A stretch of 64,000 nucleotides of DNA, taken from positions 186,001-250,000 of the forward strand of contig NZ_VTPX01000005.1 in assembly GCF_008298015.1 (NCBI RefSeq), in the 5' to 3' direction. The stretch is from Salinicola corii (lineage in GTDB: Bacteria; Pseudomonadota; Gammaproteobacteria; Pseudomonadales; Halomonadaceae). The notes under the pieces were generated by a model. The model had not been told where the DNA came from. It made no database searches and saw only the letters and a program-made list of their open reading frames with translations. Positions within the stretch are counted from its first letter, which is position 1. The number at the start of each line of letters is the position of its first letter. The translations under genes and the position numbers were made by a program. Positions 36,236 to 47,578 of this stretch are shown here, piece after piece.

Positions 36236-37231
36236 ATGACAGCGTCTCGTCTCCTCGCCCTGCCCCTGCTGCTCGGCAGCTTGGGCTGGCTGCCTGCCAC
36301 CCAAGCCGCCGATGGCGATCCGGATACCGTCCTGGTCACCGAGGCCTTCCACAGCCTGCTCTATCTGCCGGTTTATGTGGCCCGTCACGAGGGTATTTTC
36401 GCCGCCCACGGCATCGATGTACCGGTAGTGCGCTCGGCAGGATCTGGCCCCACCGCACTGGCTTCGGTGTTGGCCGGCGAGGCACAGTTCTCGGTGCATG
36501 GCCCAGAGCATGTCGGCTTCGCTCAGGAAAAAGGCGGTCATGCCAAGGCCGTCAGTGCCGTCGCCAACAGCGCTCCAGTGTGGGCGCTGGCCAAGACCCA
36601 ATTCGAGTACGATGGCCCAGCCGACCTGAAAGGCAAGACGGTGGCCGTCGGCCTGGCCCCGGGAACCTCCAACACGCTGCTGAAACGCCTACTGGCTGAC
36701 AACGACCTGTCCTATCAAGGTGATGTACATGTCTCCGAAGTGCAGAACGGGTCGGAGCTCGGACCAGTGCTGGCCGGTCAGGCCGATGTCGCCATCGCCT
36801 ACCAGCCACAGGTCGAACAGGGCATCTCCCAGGGCCTGAAGATCATTCATGACTTCACCCAGGATTATCCCGAATATGCCTTCTCGACCATCAACACCTC
36901 ACAGTCGCTGATCGATGATGATCCTGATCTGGTCCAACGCTTTGTCAGTTCGATCAACGAATCTCTGCACTTGATCCACGACGATCCGGAAGCAGCCATG
37001 GCGGTCGCCCGGGAAGAATTCGCCAGTCTGGATGGGGATACTATCGATGACGCCGTGCAACGCATGATCGATCGCAATGTCTACCCACCCAACGTCACGA
37101 TCACCCAGCAAGCCTTCGAGAATGCCATCGACATGCAGAAGTTCGTCGGCAACATCACCGGCGACATGGTCTATGACGACATCGTCGATCCCAGTTTCGC
37201 CGAGACCGCTCTTGAGGAGGCCGCCCAGTGA
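36236..37231 (+). CDS. ABC transporter substrate-binding protein (SsuA/THI5-like)
   Basis: A 331-residue periplasmic protein with a signal peptide (MTASRLLALPLLLGSLGWLP, cleavage near TQA-AD). The SsuA/NMT1-like fold is indicated by LLYLPVYVARHEGIFAAHGI, the DLKGKTVAVGLAPGTSNTLL segment and the LVQRFVSSINESL region. AAAGGAAG precedes the ATG. Ligand unknown; relatives bind sulfonates, pyrimidines or nitrate. The amidase next door suggests an amide-bearing solute. Confidence 0.9.
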   Translation: MTASRLLALPLLLGSLGWLPATQAADGDPDTVLVTEAFHSLLYLPVYVARHEGIFAAHGIDVPVVRSAGSGPTALASVLAGEAQFSVHGPEHVGFAQEKGGHAKAVSAVANSAPVWALAKTQFEYDGPADLKGKTVAVGLAPGTSNTLLKRLLADNDLSYQGDVHVSEVQNGSELGPVLAGQADVAIAYQPQVEQGISQGLKIIHDFTQDYPEYAFSTINTSQSLIDDDPDLVQRFVSSINESLHLIHDDPEAAMAVAREEFASLDGDTIDDAVQRMIDRNVYPPNVTITQQAFENAIDMQKFVGNITGDMVYDDIVDPSFAETALEEAAQ

Positions 37232-37347
37232 CCCTTGCGGAGGCCATTGCCCAAGTCCGGGCCGCGTCCGTCGACGCGGCCACCGTGCCGCTGTTCGGTC
37301 CCAAGGGGGCCTGCCCCACCGATCAGGAAGCTCGACATCATGAATGA
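37228..37347 (+). CDS. Possible 39-residue protein coupled to the amidase
   Basis: A GTG at 37228 overlaps the binding-protein stop (GTGA) and opens a 39-codon frame (starting MTLAEAIAQVRAASVDAATV) that ends at 37347, 8 bases inside the amidase gene. Both junctions have the geometry of translational coupling. Some GatA-type amidases are paired with a small GatC/AtzG-like subunit encoded just upstream; this peptide is shorter than those (about 65-100 residues), so it could be a truncated relic or chance. Confidence 0.4.
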   Translation: MTLAEAIAQVRAASVDAATVPLFGPKGACPTDQEARHHE

Positions 37348-38707
37348 TCATGCGCCTGAACCACGTTCCATCGCCGAGGCCCACGACCTGCTGTGTCGGC
37401 GCAAGATTAGCCCCAGCGAACTGCTCGAGGAGTCTCTCACTCGACTGACACGTCTGGAGCCGCATGTGCACGCCTGGGTAGCTTGCGATATCGAGAGCGC
37501 CCGCCGCCAGGCGGTGGCGCTGGACGCACGCCTGTCGCGGACACAGGACCTGCCGCCTATGTTCGCGATTCCTTATGGGGTCAAGGATATTTTCCATACC
37601 CGGGACTTTCCTACCGAAGCCGGCTCCCGAGTGCTGCAGGGCTTTCGCAGCGAAGACGACGCCACCGCGGTGGAGCGGCTGGCGGCCCAGGATGCGATCC
37701 TGATCGGCAAGACGACGACCACCGAATTCGCCAACTGGGGCACGCCGCCGCCCACCGTCAATCCCTGGCGTGACGGCCATACACCGGGTGGCTCCAGTAG
37801 CGGTTCGGCAGCCGCGGTCGCCGCCGGCATGGTCATGACCGCGCTCGGCACACAGACTGCTGGGTCGCTATCGCGCCCCGCCGCTTACAATGGACTGACC
37901 GTTCTCAAGGCCAGTTATGGGCGAATCAGCAAGGCCGGAGTGATCCCCGCCAGTTGGAGCCTGGACCACGTCGGCGCCTTTACCCGCAGCGTCGAGGACA
38001 GCCTGCTGGTTTATCAGGCACTAGCCGGGCCGGATCCGCGCGACGAAACCACCTGGACGCTGCCCGCTCAATCGTTGTCGCTGAAGGGCGAGATCACGGG
38101 TCAAACCATCGGCTGGCTGCAGCATCCGCATTTCGCCACCAACGACGGCGATGTCGTTGCGGCGCTCGATGACACCCGACGGACGCTGGAAACGCTGGGC
38201 ATACGCTGTATTGATATTGCGCCGCCGCCGGGGTTCGAGGACGCTGTTGCCGCACAGCAGATCGTCATGCAGGCCGAGACGACCAACTTCCATGCAGATC
38301 GCTTCCATCAGCACCCGCAGCGCTACGGCGACTACCTGCAGGCATTCATCTTCGAGGGGCTCACTATCTCCGCCAACGACTACCTGCGGGCCCAGCGCAT
38401 CCGCCAGCAATATCGTCAGGTCTTCGCCAGCTTGTACGACGAAGTCGACCTGCTGATGACCCCGGCTGCGCCCACGACGGCGCCTCTGGGACTGCATGAG
38501 ACCGGGTCACCGGCCTTCAATCTGCCGTTCACCAACCTGGGCGTGCCGACACTCGTCCTCCCGGTGGGTCTGAGCGCTGACACGCGACTTCCAGTCGGGA
38601 TGCAGTTGATCGCTCCCCATCTGGAGGAACAGCGTCTGATCCATGTCGGCCACCGTTATCAGCAGGAGACCGATTGGCATCGACGTTGGGCTCCGAATGT
38701 GATTTGA
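37340..38707 (+). CDS. Amidase-signature family hydrolase (GatA-like)
   Basis: A 455-residue amidase. The Ser-cisSer-Lys triad is visible: Lys in PYGVKDIFHT, cis-Ser in GGSSSGSAAAVAAG, and the nucleophile Ser in GTQTAGSLSRPAA. The family hydrolyses a wide range of amides, including ureido and biuret compounds. As last gene of the ABC operon under a MerR-type regulator it probably cleaves the imported solute to release ammonia or an acid. ATG 37340 is chosen for the conserved start region; no strong ribosome-binding site, so coupling to the small frame upstream may matter. Confidence 0.9.
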   Translation: MNDHAPEPRSIAEAHDLLCRRKISPSELLEESLTRLTRLEPHVHAWVACDIESARRQAVALDARLSRTQDLPPMFAIPYGVKDIFHTRDFPTEAGSRVLQGFRSEDDATAVERLAAQDAILIGKTTTTEFANWGTPPPTVNPWRDGHTPGGSSSGSAAAVAAGMVMTALGTQTAGSLSRPAAYNGLTVLKASYGRISKAGVIPASWSLDHVGAFTRSVEDSLLVYQALAGPDPRDETTWTLPAQSLSLKGEITGQTIGWLQHPHFATNDGDVVAALDDTRRTLETLGIRCIDIAPPPGFEDAVAAQQIVMQAETTNFHADRFHQHPQRYGDYLQAFIFEGLTISANDYLRAQRIRQQYRQVFASLYDEVDLLMTPAAPTTAPLGLHETGSPAFNLPFTNLGVPTLVLPVGLSADTRLPVGMQLIAPHLEEQRLIHVGHRYQQETDWHRRWAPNVI

Positions 38708-38756
38708 GACACGAAGTGAAGCGACTCTGTAAACCATCGCCTCCAATAGTCGGCGC

Positions 38757-38874
38757 GCATATCGCTTCCCTGATCGACGCCCCCGCCGGCAGCCGCATCG
38801 TGGTCGTCAATATCCTGCGCGTCGAGCAGACCAGGCATGTCGAAGACCTAGCCGATGCCCAGCGCGGGTATTGA
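38757..38874 (+). pseudogene. C-terminal remnant of a GhrA-type reductase
   Basis: Codons ending at the TGA 38872-38874 read AHIASLIDAPAGSRIVVVNI and on to HVEDLADAQRGY. They match the end of the intact reductase (PHIASLIDPPTGSRIVSANI...HVEDLADAERGY) at about three quarters of positions, and DNA identity is obvious from CGCATATCGCTTC onward. Nothing resembling the upstream part of the gene precedes it. It is therefore the relic of a second, truncated copy, 5.3 kb from the intact one. Confidence 0.85.
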
Positions 38875-38993
38875 GCCTGAACCGACGCGGTGCGCCATCA
38901 AGGTCGCCCGCACGACCGCACGACAACTTGCTAAACTGACGGGGTAAGCGATTCGATATCAATCATCTCTCCACGCGTACGCTAAGGGGTCAC

Positions 38994-39791
<798 letters not shown>

Positions 39792-39823
39792 CGCCCCTCC
39801 CGAAGACGATGCGGATGCCACGC

Positions 39824-41260
39824 TCAATCGCGGCGTCCGCCCCCAAGTCTCTCCCCCAGCAACCGCCCATTCTCCAGGCAGTCCCCCACTGCGATACCGC
39901 CGCGCCAATTGCCCGCCAGGTACAACCCGGGATGCCCCTGAAGCGCGGCGTCCAGCGCCTCGATTCGTGCCAGATGGCCAATTTCGTATTGCGGAATGGC
40001 CTGCGGCCAACGCGTTACCTTCTGCCATACCGGCTCGCCGCGAATCCCCAACAGATCGCGCAGCTCATCAAGCACTCGCGCGACCTGCGTGTCGTCGTCG
40101 CCGTCCGCCGCCGCCGCCGGATCCTGACGCCCGCCGATGAAGACGTTCAGCAGCTTGTGCCCAGCCGGAGCGCGACTCGGAAACAGCGTCGACGAAAACA
40201 GTGCGCCGAGGGTACGCCGGCGTTCGCCACGCGGAATCAACACGCCGAACCCGTCCAGCGGGTGCTCGATATCCTGTTCACGGAAGCCCAGCGCAATGGC
40301 GTTGACCGGCGGGTAGACGATCGACGCTAACGGCTCGGCGAGCGCTTCGTCCAGTGGGCGCAACAGCCGCGCCGCGACCGGTGCGGGCACCGCCAGTACA
40401 AGCGACCTGGCTCGCCATTCACGGCCCTGGCTGTCCTCCACGACCCAATGCTCCTCTTCATGTCGAACGATATGCACAGAACAATGAGTGTGGATGACGG
40501 CTGCCGGCTGGGCAGCGATACGCTCCGCCAGCCGGTCGACAAGATATTGCAGGCCTCGAGGAAAGCTCACCAGCTTGCCGCGCCACTCGGTGGGAACCCC
40601 GGCAGGATAGCGACGCGCCTGGCGCAGGCGCTTGATACCACCGATGATCAGCGACCGATGCTCCTGCTCCATGGCTGCCAGGCGCGGCATGGCGGCCTGG
40701 ACCGATAGCTTGCCCGGATCGCCTGCGTAGACGCCGGAGACGAAGGGATCGATCATGCGTGCGAGAATCCGTGGGCCGAGTCGCCGCTCGACGAAAACCG
40801 CCAAGGTTTCTTCCGGCGCGTTCGAACGGGGGACGAAAGGCTCGCGAACCAGCCGGGCCCAGCCGCGCCAGCCGATGAGAGGGCTGGTCAACGCATCGAT
40901 GGGCTTCATCGGCAGCGCCACCGGCTCGCCGTCCATCACGACATAACGCTTGTTGGCGATGGCGTTGGCCGGCTGCGCCTCGTCGAGCAGATCGAGCTCA
41001 TCCAGCAGCGCATAGAGCGGCGGTTTCATGATCACGGTATTGGGGCCGTGCTCGATCTGCCATTCGCCATCGCGCTCGGTATGCAGGTTGCCGCCAACCT
41101 GGGCCTGACTCTCGAACACAGTGACGCTCTGGCCTCGCTTGGCCAGAGCCCAGGCGGTGGCGAGCCCGGTAGCCCCGGCGCCGACGATCAATGTATCGGA
41201 AGGGCTCTCGTCCAGGGGGCGAGATGTCGGAGTCGGGACGTCGGAAGCGTGACTGGGCAT
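39824..41260 (-). CDS. hemY: Protoporphyrinogen oxidase, HemY type
   Basis: A 478-residue FAD protein. The N-terminal motif is TLIVGAGATGLATAWALAKRGQ with VFES after it, and the C-terminal FAD segment is GLYLAGNWRGGIAVGDCLENG. Length and the IDPFVSGVYAGDPGKLSVQA block are typical of oxygen-dependent HemY/PPOX, the penultimate step of heme synthesis. Many gammaproteobacteria use HemG or HemJ instead, so its presence is notable but not unique. It is convergent with the NagD-like gene. Confidence 0.88.
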   Translation of the reverse strand: MPSHASDVPTPTSRPLDESPSDTLIVGAGATGLATAWALAKRGQSVTVFESQAQVGGNLHTERDGEWQIEHGPNTVIMKPPLYALLDELDLLDEAQPANAIANKRYVVMDGEPVALPMKPIDALTSPLIGWRGWARLVREPFVPRSNAPEETLAVFVERRLGPRILARMIDPFVSGVYAGDPGKLSVQAAMPRLAAMEQEHRSLIIGGIKRLRQARRYPAGVPTEWRGKLVSFPRGLQYLVDRLAERIAAQPAAVIHTHCSVHIVRHEEEHWVVEDSQGREWRARSLVLAVPAPVAARLLRPLDEALAEPLASIVYPPVNAIALGFREQDIEHPLDGFGVLIPRGERRRTLGALFSSTLFPSRAPAGHKLLNVFIGGRQDPAAAADGDDDTQVARVLDELRDLLGIRGEPVWQKVTRWPQAIPQYEIGHLARIEALDAALQGHPGLYLAGNWRGGIAVGDCLENGRLLGERLGGGRRD

Positions 41261-41361
41261 GATGGCTCGCGCACAAGAGTGTCACTTGGAGTCTACGCAG
41301 AGACCGCGCAACCTGCATCCGGCCAGCGTGCGACGCCTTGCCGCCGCCCTGCCCCCTTCTA

Positions 41362-42729
41362 TCATCCTGTCGCGTCCTCATATTCGCCCGGATGACAACC
41401 CGGCGCCGCCGGATACAAACTGCAGTTGGCCTTCACCGGGGTCTCCTCGTGCGGCGTGCCATCCGGCGCCCAATCATAATCCACCAGTTGCGCGCGGTAG
41501 ACCTGATTGGTGACGTAATCGTCATTCGGCATCGACTTGCCGAAGAACGGGCTCACGTACTCCCACACGATCTCGCCTTCCGACGTGACTTGGAACAGAC
41601 GGCCGTCCTGACCCTCGTCGATCAGCGTATTGCCGTTGGGCAACCGCCTGGCGCTCGAGATGAACGAGCTATAGAACGTGTAGGGCGAGCGTCCCGACAT
41701 ATTGCCCGTGTACTGCCACACGATCTTGCCGCTGCTCGGGTTCACCTCGATCACGCGAGACGCTGAGAAGAACCCCTGCTTCGAGGGCGGAAAGCCGGCG
41801 TTTCCCTGGTTGTCGAAGATCAGCATGTTCCCGGCGCCCGGCAGGTCCTCGGGGATGAGGTGAACATCGTGGGACCCTACGGTCTGATCCACGGGGCGAC
41901 CAAGCTCACCGTTGAGCTGCAGTGCCGGCAAGTCGGGGCCGATGCGCCAGACGATCTCGCCACTCTGCCTGTCGATGATGAAAGTGACGTTGGCGTTGCG
42001 GGAGTTGACCAGAACATTGTCCGGCGCGAAACGCTCGTCACCGTCGTCGTACCAATGATTCGGTCCCACCGGCACCGCCGTATTCAAGTGCAGGAAGTCG
42101 GGATCCTCGGAATCCTTGAGTGCCCGCAGACCGGTGTCGGAAAACCCCATCTCATCGAGGTGGTCGCCGGACTTCCATTCCCACACCACCTGACCGTCGC
42201 CATCGACCTCTTCGATACCGTTTTCGATGATCGGGTAGTCGAAGCCGTTGAGCTCGCGCATCTCGGCGGTCATCACCAAGTTGTTGCCGTTGGCCAGACG
42301 GCGCATGTCGTGGTGCTGATAAACCGGATCCTGCTGGCTCCCCCATTGCCACTGCACCTCGCCATCCCAATTGACTTCGGCGACCGAGGCGTTGGTCAGT
42401 CCATTGCCGGGGCTGGCGTGTTCCGGAAGTGTTTCCGCACGCGCCAGTTGTACCAGCAAATGCCCTTTCTCCCCGTCGGCTTGATCCGCGCTCAACGCCA
42501 CCGGCGGAAAGCTTTCGTAGTCCCAGCGATGAACCTCGTTACCCTTCATGTCGATCAGATGGGTCTTGCCATCGCCGCCGGGGAACAGCACGAAGCCGTT
42601 GTAGGCCCGCTCGGGATCGTAGTAGGTGGTGCCGGTGGGAAAGCTGCTGGGCAGGGCCAACGCCGTGGTCGCCGTGGCCATCAGCCAGGCGCCCAGTAGT
42701 ACCGAAACGGATCCTGTCCGTGACATCAT
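41362..42729 (-). CDS. Exported arylsulfotransferase-family protein
   Basis: A 455-residue secreted protein: signal peptide (MMSRTGSVSVLLGAWLMATA), then a beta-propeller-like domain of the bacterial arylsulfotransferase (ASST) type, with repeating xVxWxW segments (EVQWQWGSQ, QVVWEWKSG, EIVWRIGPD, KIVWQYTG, EIVWEYVS). Candidate catalytic His lie in YQHHDMRR and VGSHDVHLIP. ASST enzymes move sulfate between phenols; closest sub-family and substrate are unclear. AAGGAG lies 5 bases before ATG 42729. A choline-sulfatase gene is 2.7 kb away. Confidence 0.82.
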   Translation of the reverse strand: MMSRTGSVSVLLGAWLMATATTALALPSSFPTGTTYYDPERAYNGFVLFPGGDGKTHLIDMKGNEVHRWDYESFPPVALSADQADGEKGHLLVQLARAETLPEHASPGNGLTNASVAEVNWDGEVQWQWGSQQDPVYQHHDMRRLANGNNLVMTAEMRELNGFDYPIIENGIEEVDGDGQVVWEWKSGDHLDEMGFSDTGLRALKDSEDPDFLHLNTAVPVGPNHWYDDGDERFAPDNVLVNSRNANVTFIIDRQSGEIVWRIGPDLPALQLNGELGRPVDQTVGSHDVHLIPEDLPGAGNMLIFDNQGNAGFPPSKQGFFSASRVIEVNPSSGKIVWQYTGNMSGRSPYTFYSSFISSARRLPNGNTLIDEGQDGRLFQVTSEGEIVWEYVSPFFGKSMPNDDYVTNQVYRAQLVDYDWAPDGTPHEETPVKANCSLYPAAPGCHPGEYEDATG

Positions 42730-42891
42730 CGCTCGTCGCTCCTTCGTCGAGTCCCGTCCTGTGCGGGCCTGGCCGGCATGACAGTATGCCGACGATCCTT
42801 GTCTGGCCAATGATGACAGCGATGCGTCACCGCCGGCTTTTCGATAGACCCTCGCCATGCCATTTCGATCCCCACCCGGAAATGTTTAGCA

Positions 42892-43533
42892 CTAAACGGC
42901 GGCCGGCAACCGTTCGGTGAACTCGGCGATCGTCATCGGCTTGGAAAACATCGGGTAGTCGTAGGCGATCGCCGCATCGTGCTCGGCCGCGCTGGTGGCT
43001 GCGACACCGTCGATCAGCGTCAACACCTCGAAGCCTTTCTCGTAGCCGGAACGCATGGTCGACTCCACGCAGCAGTTGGTCAGAAAACCGGCCAAAACAA
43101 TCGTTTCGATCCCCTTGCTGCGCAGGATGAAATCAAGATTGGTCGAAGCGAAAGTATCCAGGCCCCGCTTGCCTTCGATGACGATATCGTCGGCCTGCGG
43201 CGTCAGGGCATCGCAGATCTCGGCGCCCCATTCACCCTTCACGAACGCCTTTCCTTCCACCACACCGGCCAGGATGCCGTAAGGCTGGCACGTAATCTCG
43301 CCGTAGCCCGGCGCGAAATGGATCGGCGCATGCAGAATGCTGACACCGGCGGCACGCGCCTTGGCGACGAGCTCCTGCGTCTTGCCCAACATGTCGTCAC
43401 GAGCCATGACGTCTTTCACGGCGTCGTGAAGCGAACCACCTTCAGAGGTGAAATCGTTCTGGAATTCGATCAGCACTAAGGCGGTCTTGGCGGCATCGAG
43501 TGTCTTGGCGGGGTTGTCTTGATGGACTGTCAT
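42892..43533 (-). CDS. Cysteine hydrolase, isochorismatase family
   Basis: A 213-residue isochorismatase-fold enzyme. The triad is nearly complete: LIEFQNDF holds Glu where most members have Asp, Lys is in IEGKRGLDTF, and the nucleophile Cys is in GFLTNCCVESTM. A Glu in the first position occurs in one cluster of the family. Substrate unknown. It lies downstream of ybiT, separated from it by a large hairpin, and is a catalytic counterpart to the degenerate domain in the regulator at 33507. Confidence 0.9.
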   Translation of the reverse strand: MTVHQDNPAKTLDAAKTALVLIEFQNDFTSEGGSLHDAVKDVMARDDMLGKTQELVAKARAAGVSILHAPIHFAPGYGEITCQPYGILAGVVEGKAFVKGEWGAEICDALTPQADDIVIEGKRGLDTFASTNLDFILRSKGIETIVLAGFLTNCCVESTMRSGYEKGFEVLTLIDGVAATSAAEHDAAIAYDYPMFSKPMTIAEFTERLPAAV

Positions 43534-43551
43534 GACGGAACTCTCCTGAAC

Positions 43552-43589
43552 GGGAATGGACTTGCTGTCGTGCAGCGTAGTCCATTCCC
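43552..43589. repeat. Long inverted repeat between ybiT and the cysteine hydrolase
   Basis: GGGAATGGACT (43552-43562) and AGTCCATTCCC (43579-43589) are perfectly complementary, with a second 4-bp pairing (GCTG/CAGC) inside. The RNA would fold into a long hairpin just upstream of the hydrolase start. There is no T-run, so it is not a standard terminator; an operator or attenuator is possible. Confidence 0.7.
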
Positions 43590-43616
43590 TGCCAGAGAGC
43601 GGTATTGAAGCGAGCG

Positions 43617-45206
<1,590 letters not shown>

Positions 45207-45261
45207 AGCGGGGGATCTCGCGGAAACGGCGTGAATGAAACGACGACAGAGGGAACGAAAC

Positions 45262-45291
45262 GACGAAAGCCGAGACAGGCTCGACTTTCGT
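45262..45291 (-). terminator. Probable terminator of betC
   Basis: An imperfect 13-bp hairpin (GACGAAAG-CGAG / CTCG-CTTTCGTC) followed on the - strand by GTTTCGTT. It lies about 100 bases after the betC stop and upstream of the ybiT start. The T-run is poor. Confidence 0.5.
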
Positions 45292-45390
45292 CTTGGACGT
45301 TCGTCTCACGCGGATTGTACGCGGATGCGGCGCCCGCTCATACGCCGCAGGCCGACAGATTGCGTAGAGGGCCCTCACCTCGGCGGGTTT

Positions 45391-46905
45391 TCACTCACCA
45401 CGGGGGAAACGCTGGGACTCCTCGACAATGTTGAGGTCCATATGATTGCGCATGTAGCGCTGGGACGCATCCTGCAACGGCTGGTGATCCCATGGATAGT
45501 AGTGCCCGTTACGCAGCGCTTCGTAGACGATCAGTCGTTGGGCCTGGCTTTCGCGCACCTCGGCGTCGAAGCGCTGCATATCCCAGCGTTCGCAGACCTT
45601 GGTCTGAAACTCGGCCAGTGTCGTCGCGTACTCCGGGTCTTCGGCCAGATTGCGGGTCTCGTGCGGATCGGTCTCGAGATCGAACAGCTGCGGCGGGTCG
45701 ATCTCGCAGTGATTGAACTTCCACTTGCCCTCGCGAATCGTGACCAGTGGCGCCTGTGTGCCTTCGGCAGCGTACTCCATGTAGACCGGCGCCTCGCGCG
45801 TGCCGCCTCGTGCCAACGACAGCAGCGATTGGCCATCGGTCCAGGGTTCAACCTCGGAAAGATCAATCCCCACCAGATCGGCCAGCGTGGCGTTGATATC
45901 AATGGTCGACACCGGTGTCTCCACCGAACGCGGCTCCAGTCCCGGCGCAGCGATCATCAGCGGCACTCTCGAGGAGCCCTCGAACGGACTCATTTTGAAC
46001 CACAGTCCTTTCTCGCCGATCATGTCGCCGTGATCGGAACAGACCACGATGATGGTGTTGTCGAGCATCCGGGTCCGTTCCAGCACATCCAGAATCGAGC
46101 CGACCTTGTCGTCGATATAGGAGATATTGGCGAAATAGCCGCGCCGTGCTCGGCGCACGTCTTCCGGTTGGATATCGAATTTAGTGTAGTCGTTGGCCTC
46201 GAAGACCCGCTGGCTATGCGGATCGAGTTCCTCGAACGGCACCACACCCTGCTCCGGGTCGAGGTGCTCGCAATCCTCATACAGGTCCCAGAACTGGCGC
46301 CGCGCGACATAAGGATCGTGGGGGTGGGTGAAGCTCACGCACAGCGCCCAAGGCCGCGGATCGTGGCCGCGGGAGAGATCGAACAGCTTCTGCTCGGCGT
46401 GGAAGGCGACTTCGTCGTCGTATTCCATCTGGTTGGATATCTCGGCGACGCCGGCACCGGTGACCGACCCCAGATTGTGATACCACCAGTCGATGCGCTC
46501 ACCCGGCTTGCGGTAGTCCGGCGTCCAGCCGAAATCGGCAGGATAGACATCGGTGGTCAGCCGGGTCTCGAAGCCATGCAGTTGGTCCGGCCCCACGAAA
46601 TGCATCTTGCCGGAGAGGCAGGTGGAGTAGCCAGCGCGACGCAGATGATGCGCCCAGGTCGGCACGGCGGAACGGAATTCGGCGGCGTTGTCGTAGACAC
46701 CGGTACGCGAGGGCAGTTGACCCGACATGAAAGCGGCGCGACCCGGCGCACAAAGATAGCTCGGAGTGTAGGCGTTCTTGAAGTTCACCGCTCGCTTGGC
46801 CAACTTCTTCAGGTTCGGCGCGTGCAGGAAATCCGCCGGCCCATTCTCGAACAGCGTGCCGTTCACCTGATCGGCCATCAGCACCAGAATATTCGGTTGC
46901 GTCAT
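45391..46905 (-). CDS. betC: Choline-sulfatase
   Basis: A 504-residue sulfatase. Cys52 in SYLCAPGRAAF is the formylglycine precursor in the CxPxR motif. Metal-binding motifs include LVLMADQ and CSDHGDMIGEKGLW. Long stretches such as SGKMHFVGPDQLHGFETRLT and WWYHNLGSVTGAGVAEI are hallmark BetC. It hydrolyses choline-O-sulfate to choline, the precursor of the osmoprotectant glycine betaine, fitting a halophile. No betABI or transporter is adjacent here. ATG 46905 has a GGGGGGAG site; the frame is open to 47004. Confidence 0.95.
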   Translation of the reverse strand: MTQPNILVLMADQVNGTLFENGPADFLHAPNLKKLAKRAVNFKNAYTPSYLCAPGRAAFMSGQLPSRTGVYDNAAEFRSAVPTWAHHLRRAGYSTCLSGKMHFVGPDQLHGFETRLTTDVYPADFGWTPDYRKPGERIDWWYHNLGSVTGAGVAEISNQMEYDDEVAFHAEQKLFDLSRGHDPRPWALCVSFTHPHDPYVARRQFWDLYEDCEHLDPEQGVVPFEELDPHSQRVFEANDYTKFDIQPEDVRRARRGYFANISYIDDKVGSILDVLERTRMLDNTIIVVCSDHGDMIGEKGLWFKMSPFEGSSRVPLMIAAPGLEPRSVETPVSTIDINATLADLVGIDLSEVEPWTDGQSLLSLARGGTREAPVYMEYAAEGTQAPLVTIREGKWKFNHCEIDPPQLFDLETDPHETRNLAEDPEYATTLAEFQTKVCERWDMQRFDAEVRESQAQRLIVYEALRNGHYYPWDHQPLQDASQRYMRNHMDLNIVEESQRFPRGE

Positions 46906-47071
46906 GCTCCCCCCTGCGTCGTTGTAGTGGGTGTTCGAGATACGCCCCAGCTTGCGCTGTGGGGGTGGATTAGCGCAAACGATCAATTCGATGCCTGAGG
47001 CCAAGCTGGTCTTGGCCTTGAAGAGTAGACTCGGCAGTCGCCACCCTGTCTTCGTCGTCTATCGACCAGCA

Positions 47072-47578
47072 TCACAGCCCGAGATCGGAGAGCCCGGGAT
47101 GATCGTCGGGACGTCGCCCCAGCGGCCATCGAAACTTACGCTCGGATTCCCGGATCGGCCTGTCGTTGATGCTGGAGTAGCGGTCGATCATTAGACCATC
47201 CGGGCCGAACTCCCAGTTCTCGTTGCCATAGGAGCGATACCAATTACCAGAGTCATCGTGCCATTCGTATGCGTAGCGAACGGCAATACGGTTGCCATCG
47301 AAAGCCCAAAGCTCCTTGATCAGGCGGTACTCCAGCTCCTTGGCCCACTTGCGCTCGAGAAATGCACGGACGTCATCGCGGCCATCAACGAATTCGGCAC
47401 GATTGCGCCAACGAGTGTTCGAGCTGTAGGCCAAAGCGACCTTGGCAGCGTCGCGACTATTCCAGCCATCCTCGGCAAGCCGCACCTTCAGTACGGCACT
47501 GTCTCGGTCGAATGGCGGTAATGGGGGGCGATTTTCAGCATCCATGATAGCGACCTCATCTGTCGAGAAGTGGTTCAT
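47072..47578 (-). CDS. NTF2-like DUF1348 protein
   Basis: A 168-residue protein of the DUF1348 (nuclear transport factor 2-like) family, recognised by [20 protein letters not shown], the [22 protein letters not shown] block and [20 protein letters not shown]. The fold forms a cone-shaped pocket; function unknown. Its start overlaps the stop of the TetR gene (ATGA), so the two form an operon. A shorter start at 47545 is possible. Confidence 0.92.
   Translation of the reverse strand: MNHFSTDEVAIMDAENRPPLPPFDRDSAVLKVRLAEDGWNSRDAAKVALAYSSNTRWRNRAEFVDGRDDVRAFLERKWAKELEYRLIKELWAFDGNRIAVRYAYEWHDDSGNWYRSYGNENWEFGPDGLMIDRYSSINDRPIRESERKFRWPLGRRPDDHPGLSDLGL

Noticed and set aside
45235-46998. 587-codon frame opposite betC
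   Set aside because: Antisense shadow; betC has its catalytic motifs and ribosome-binding site.
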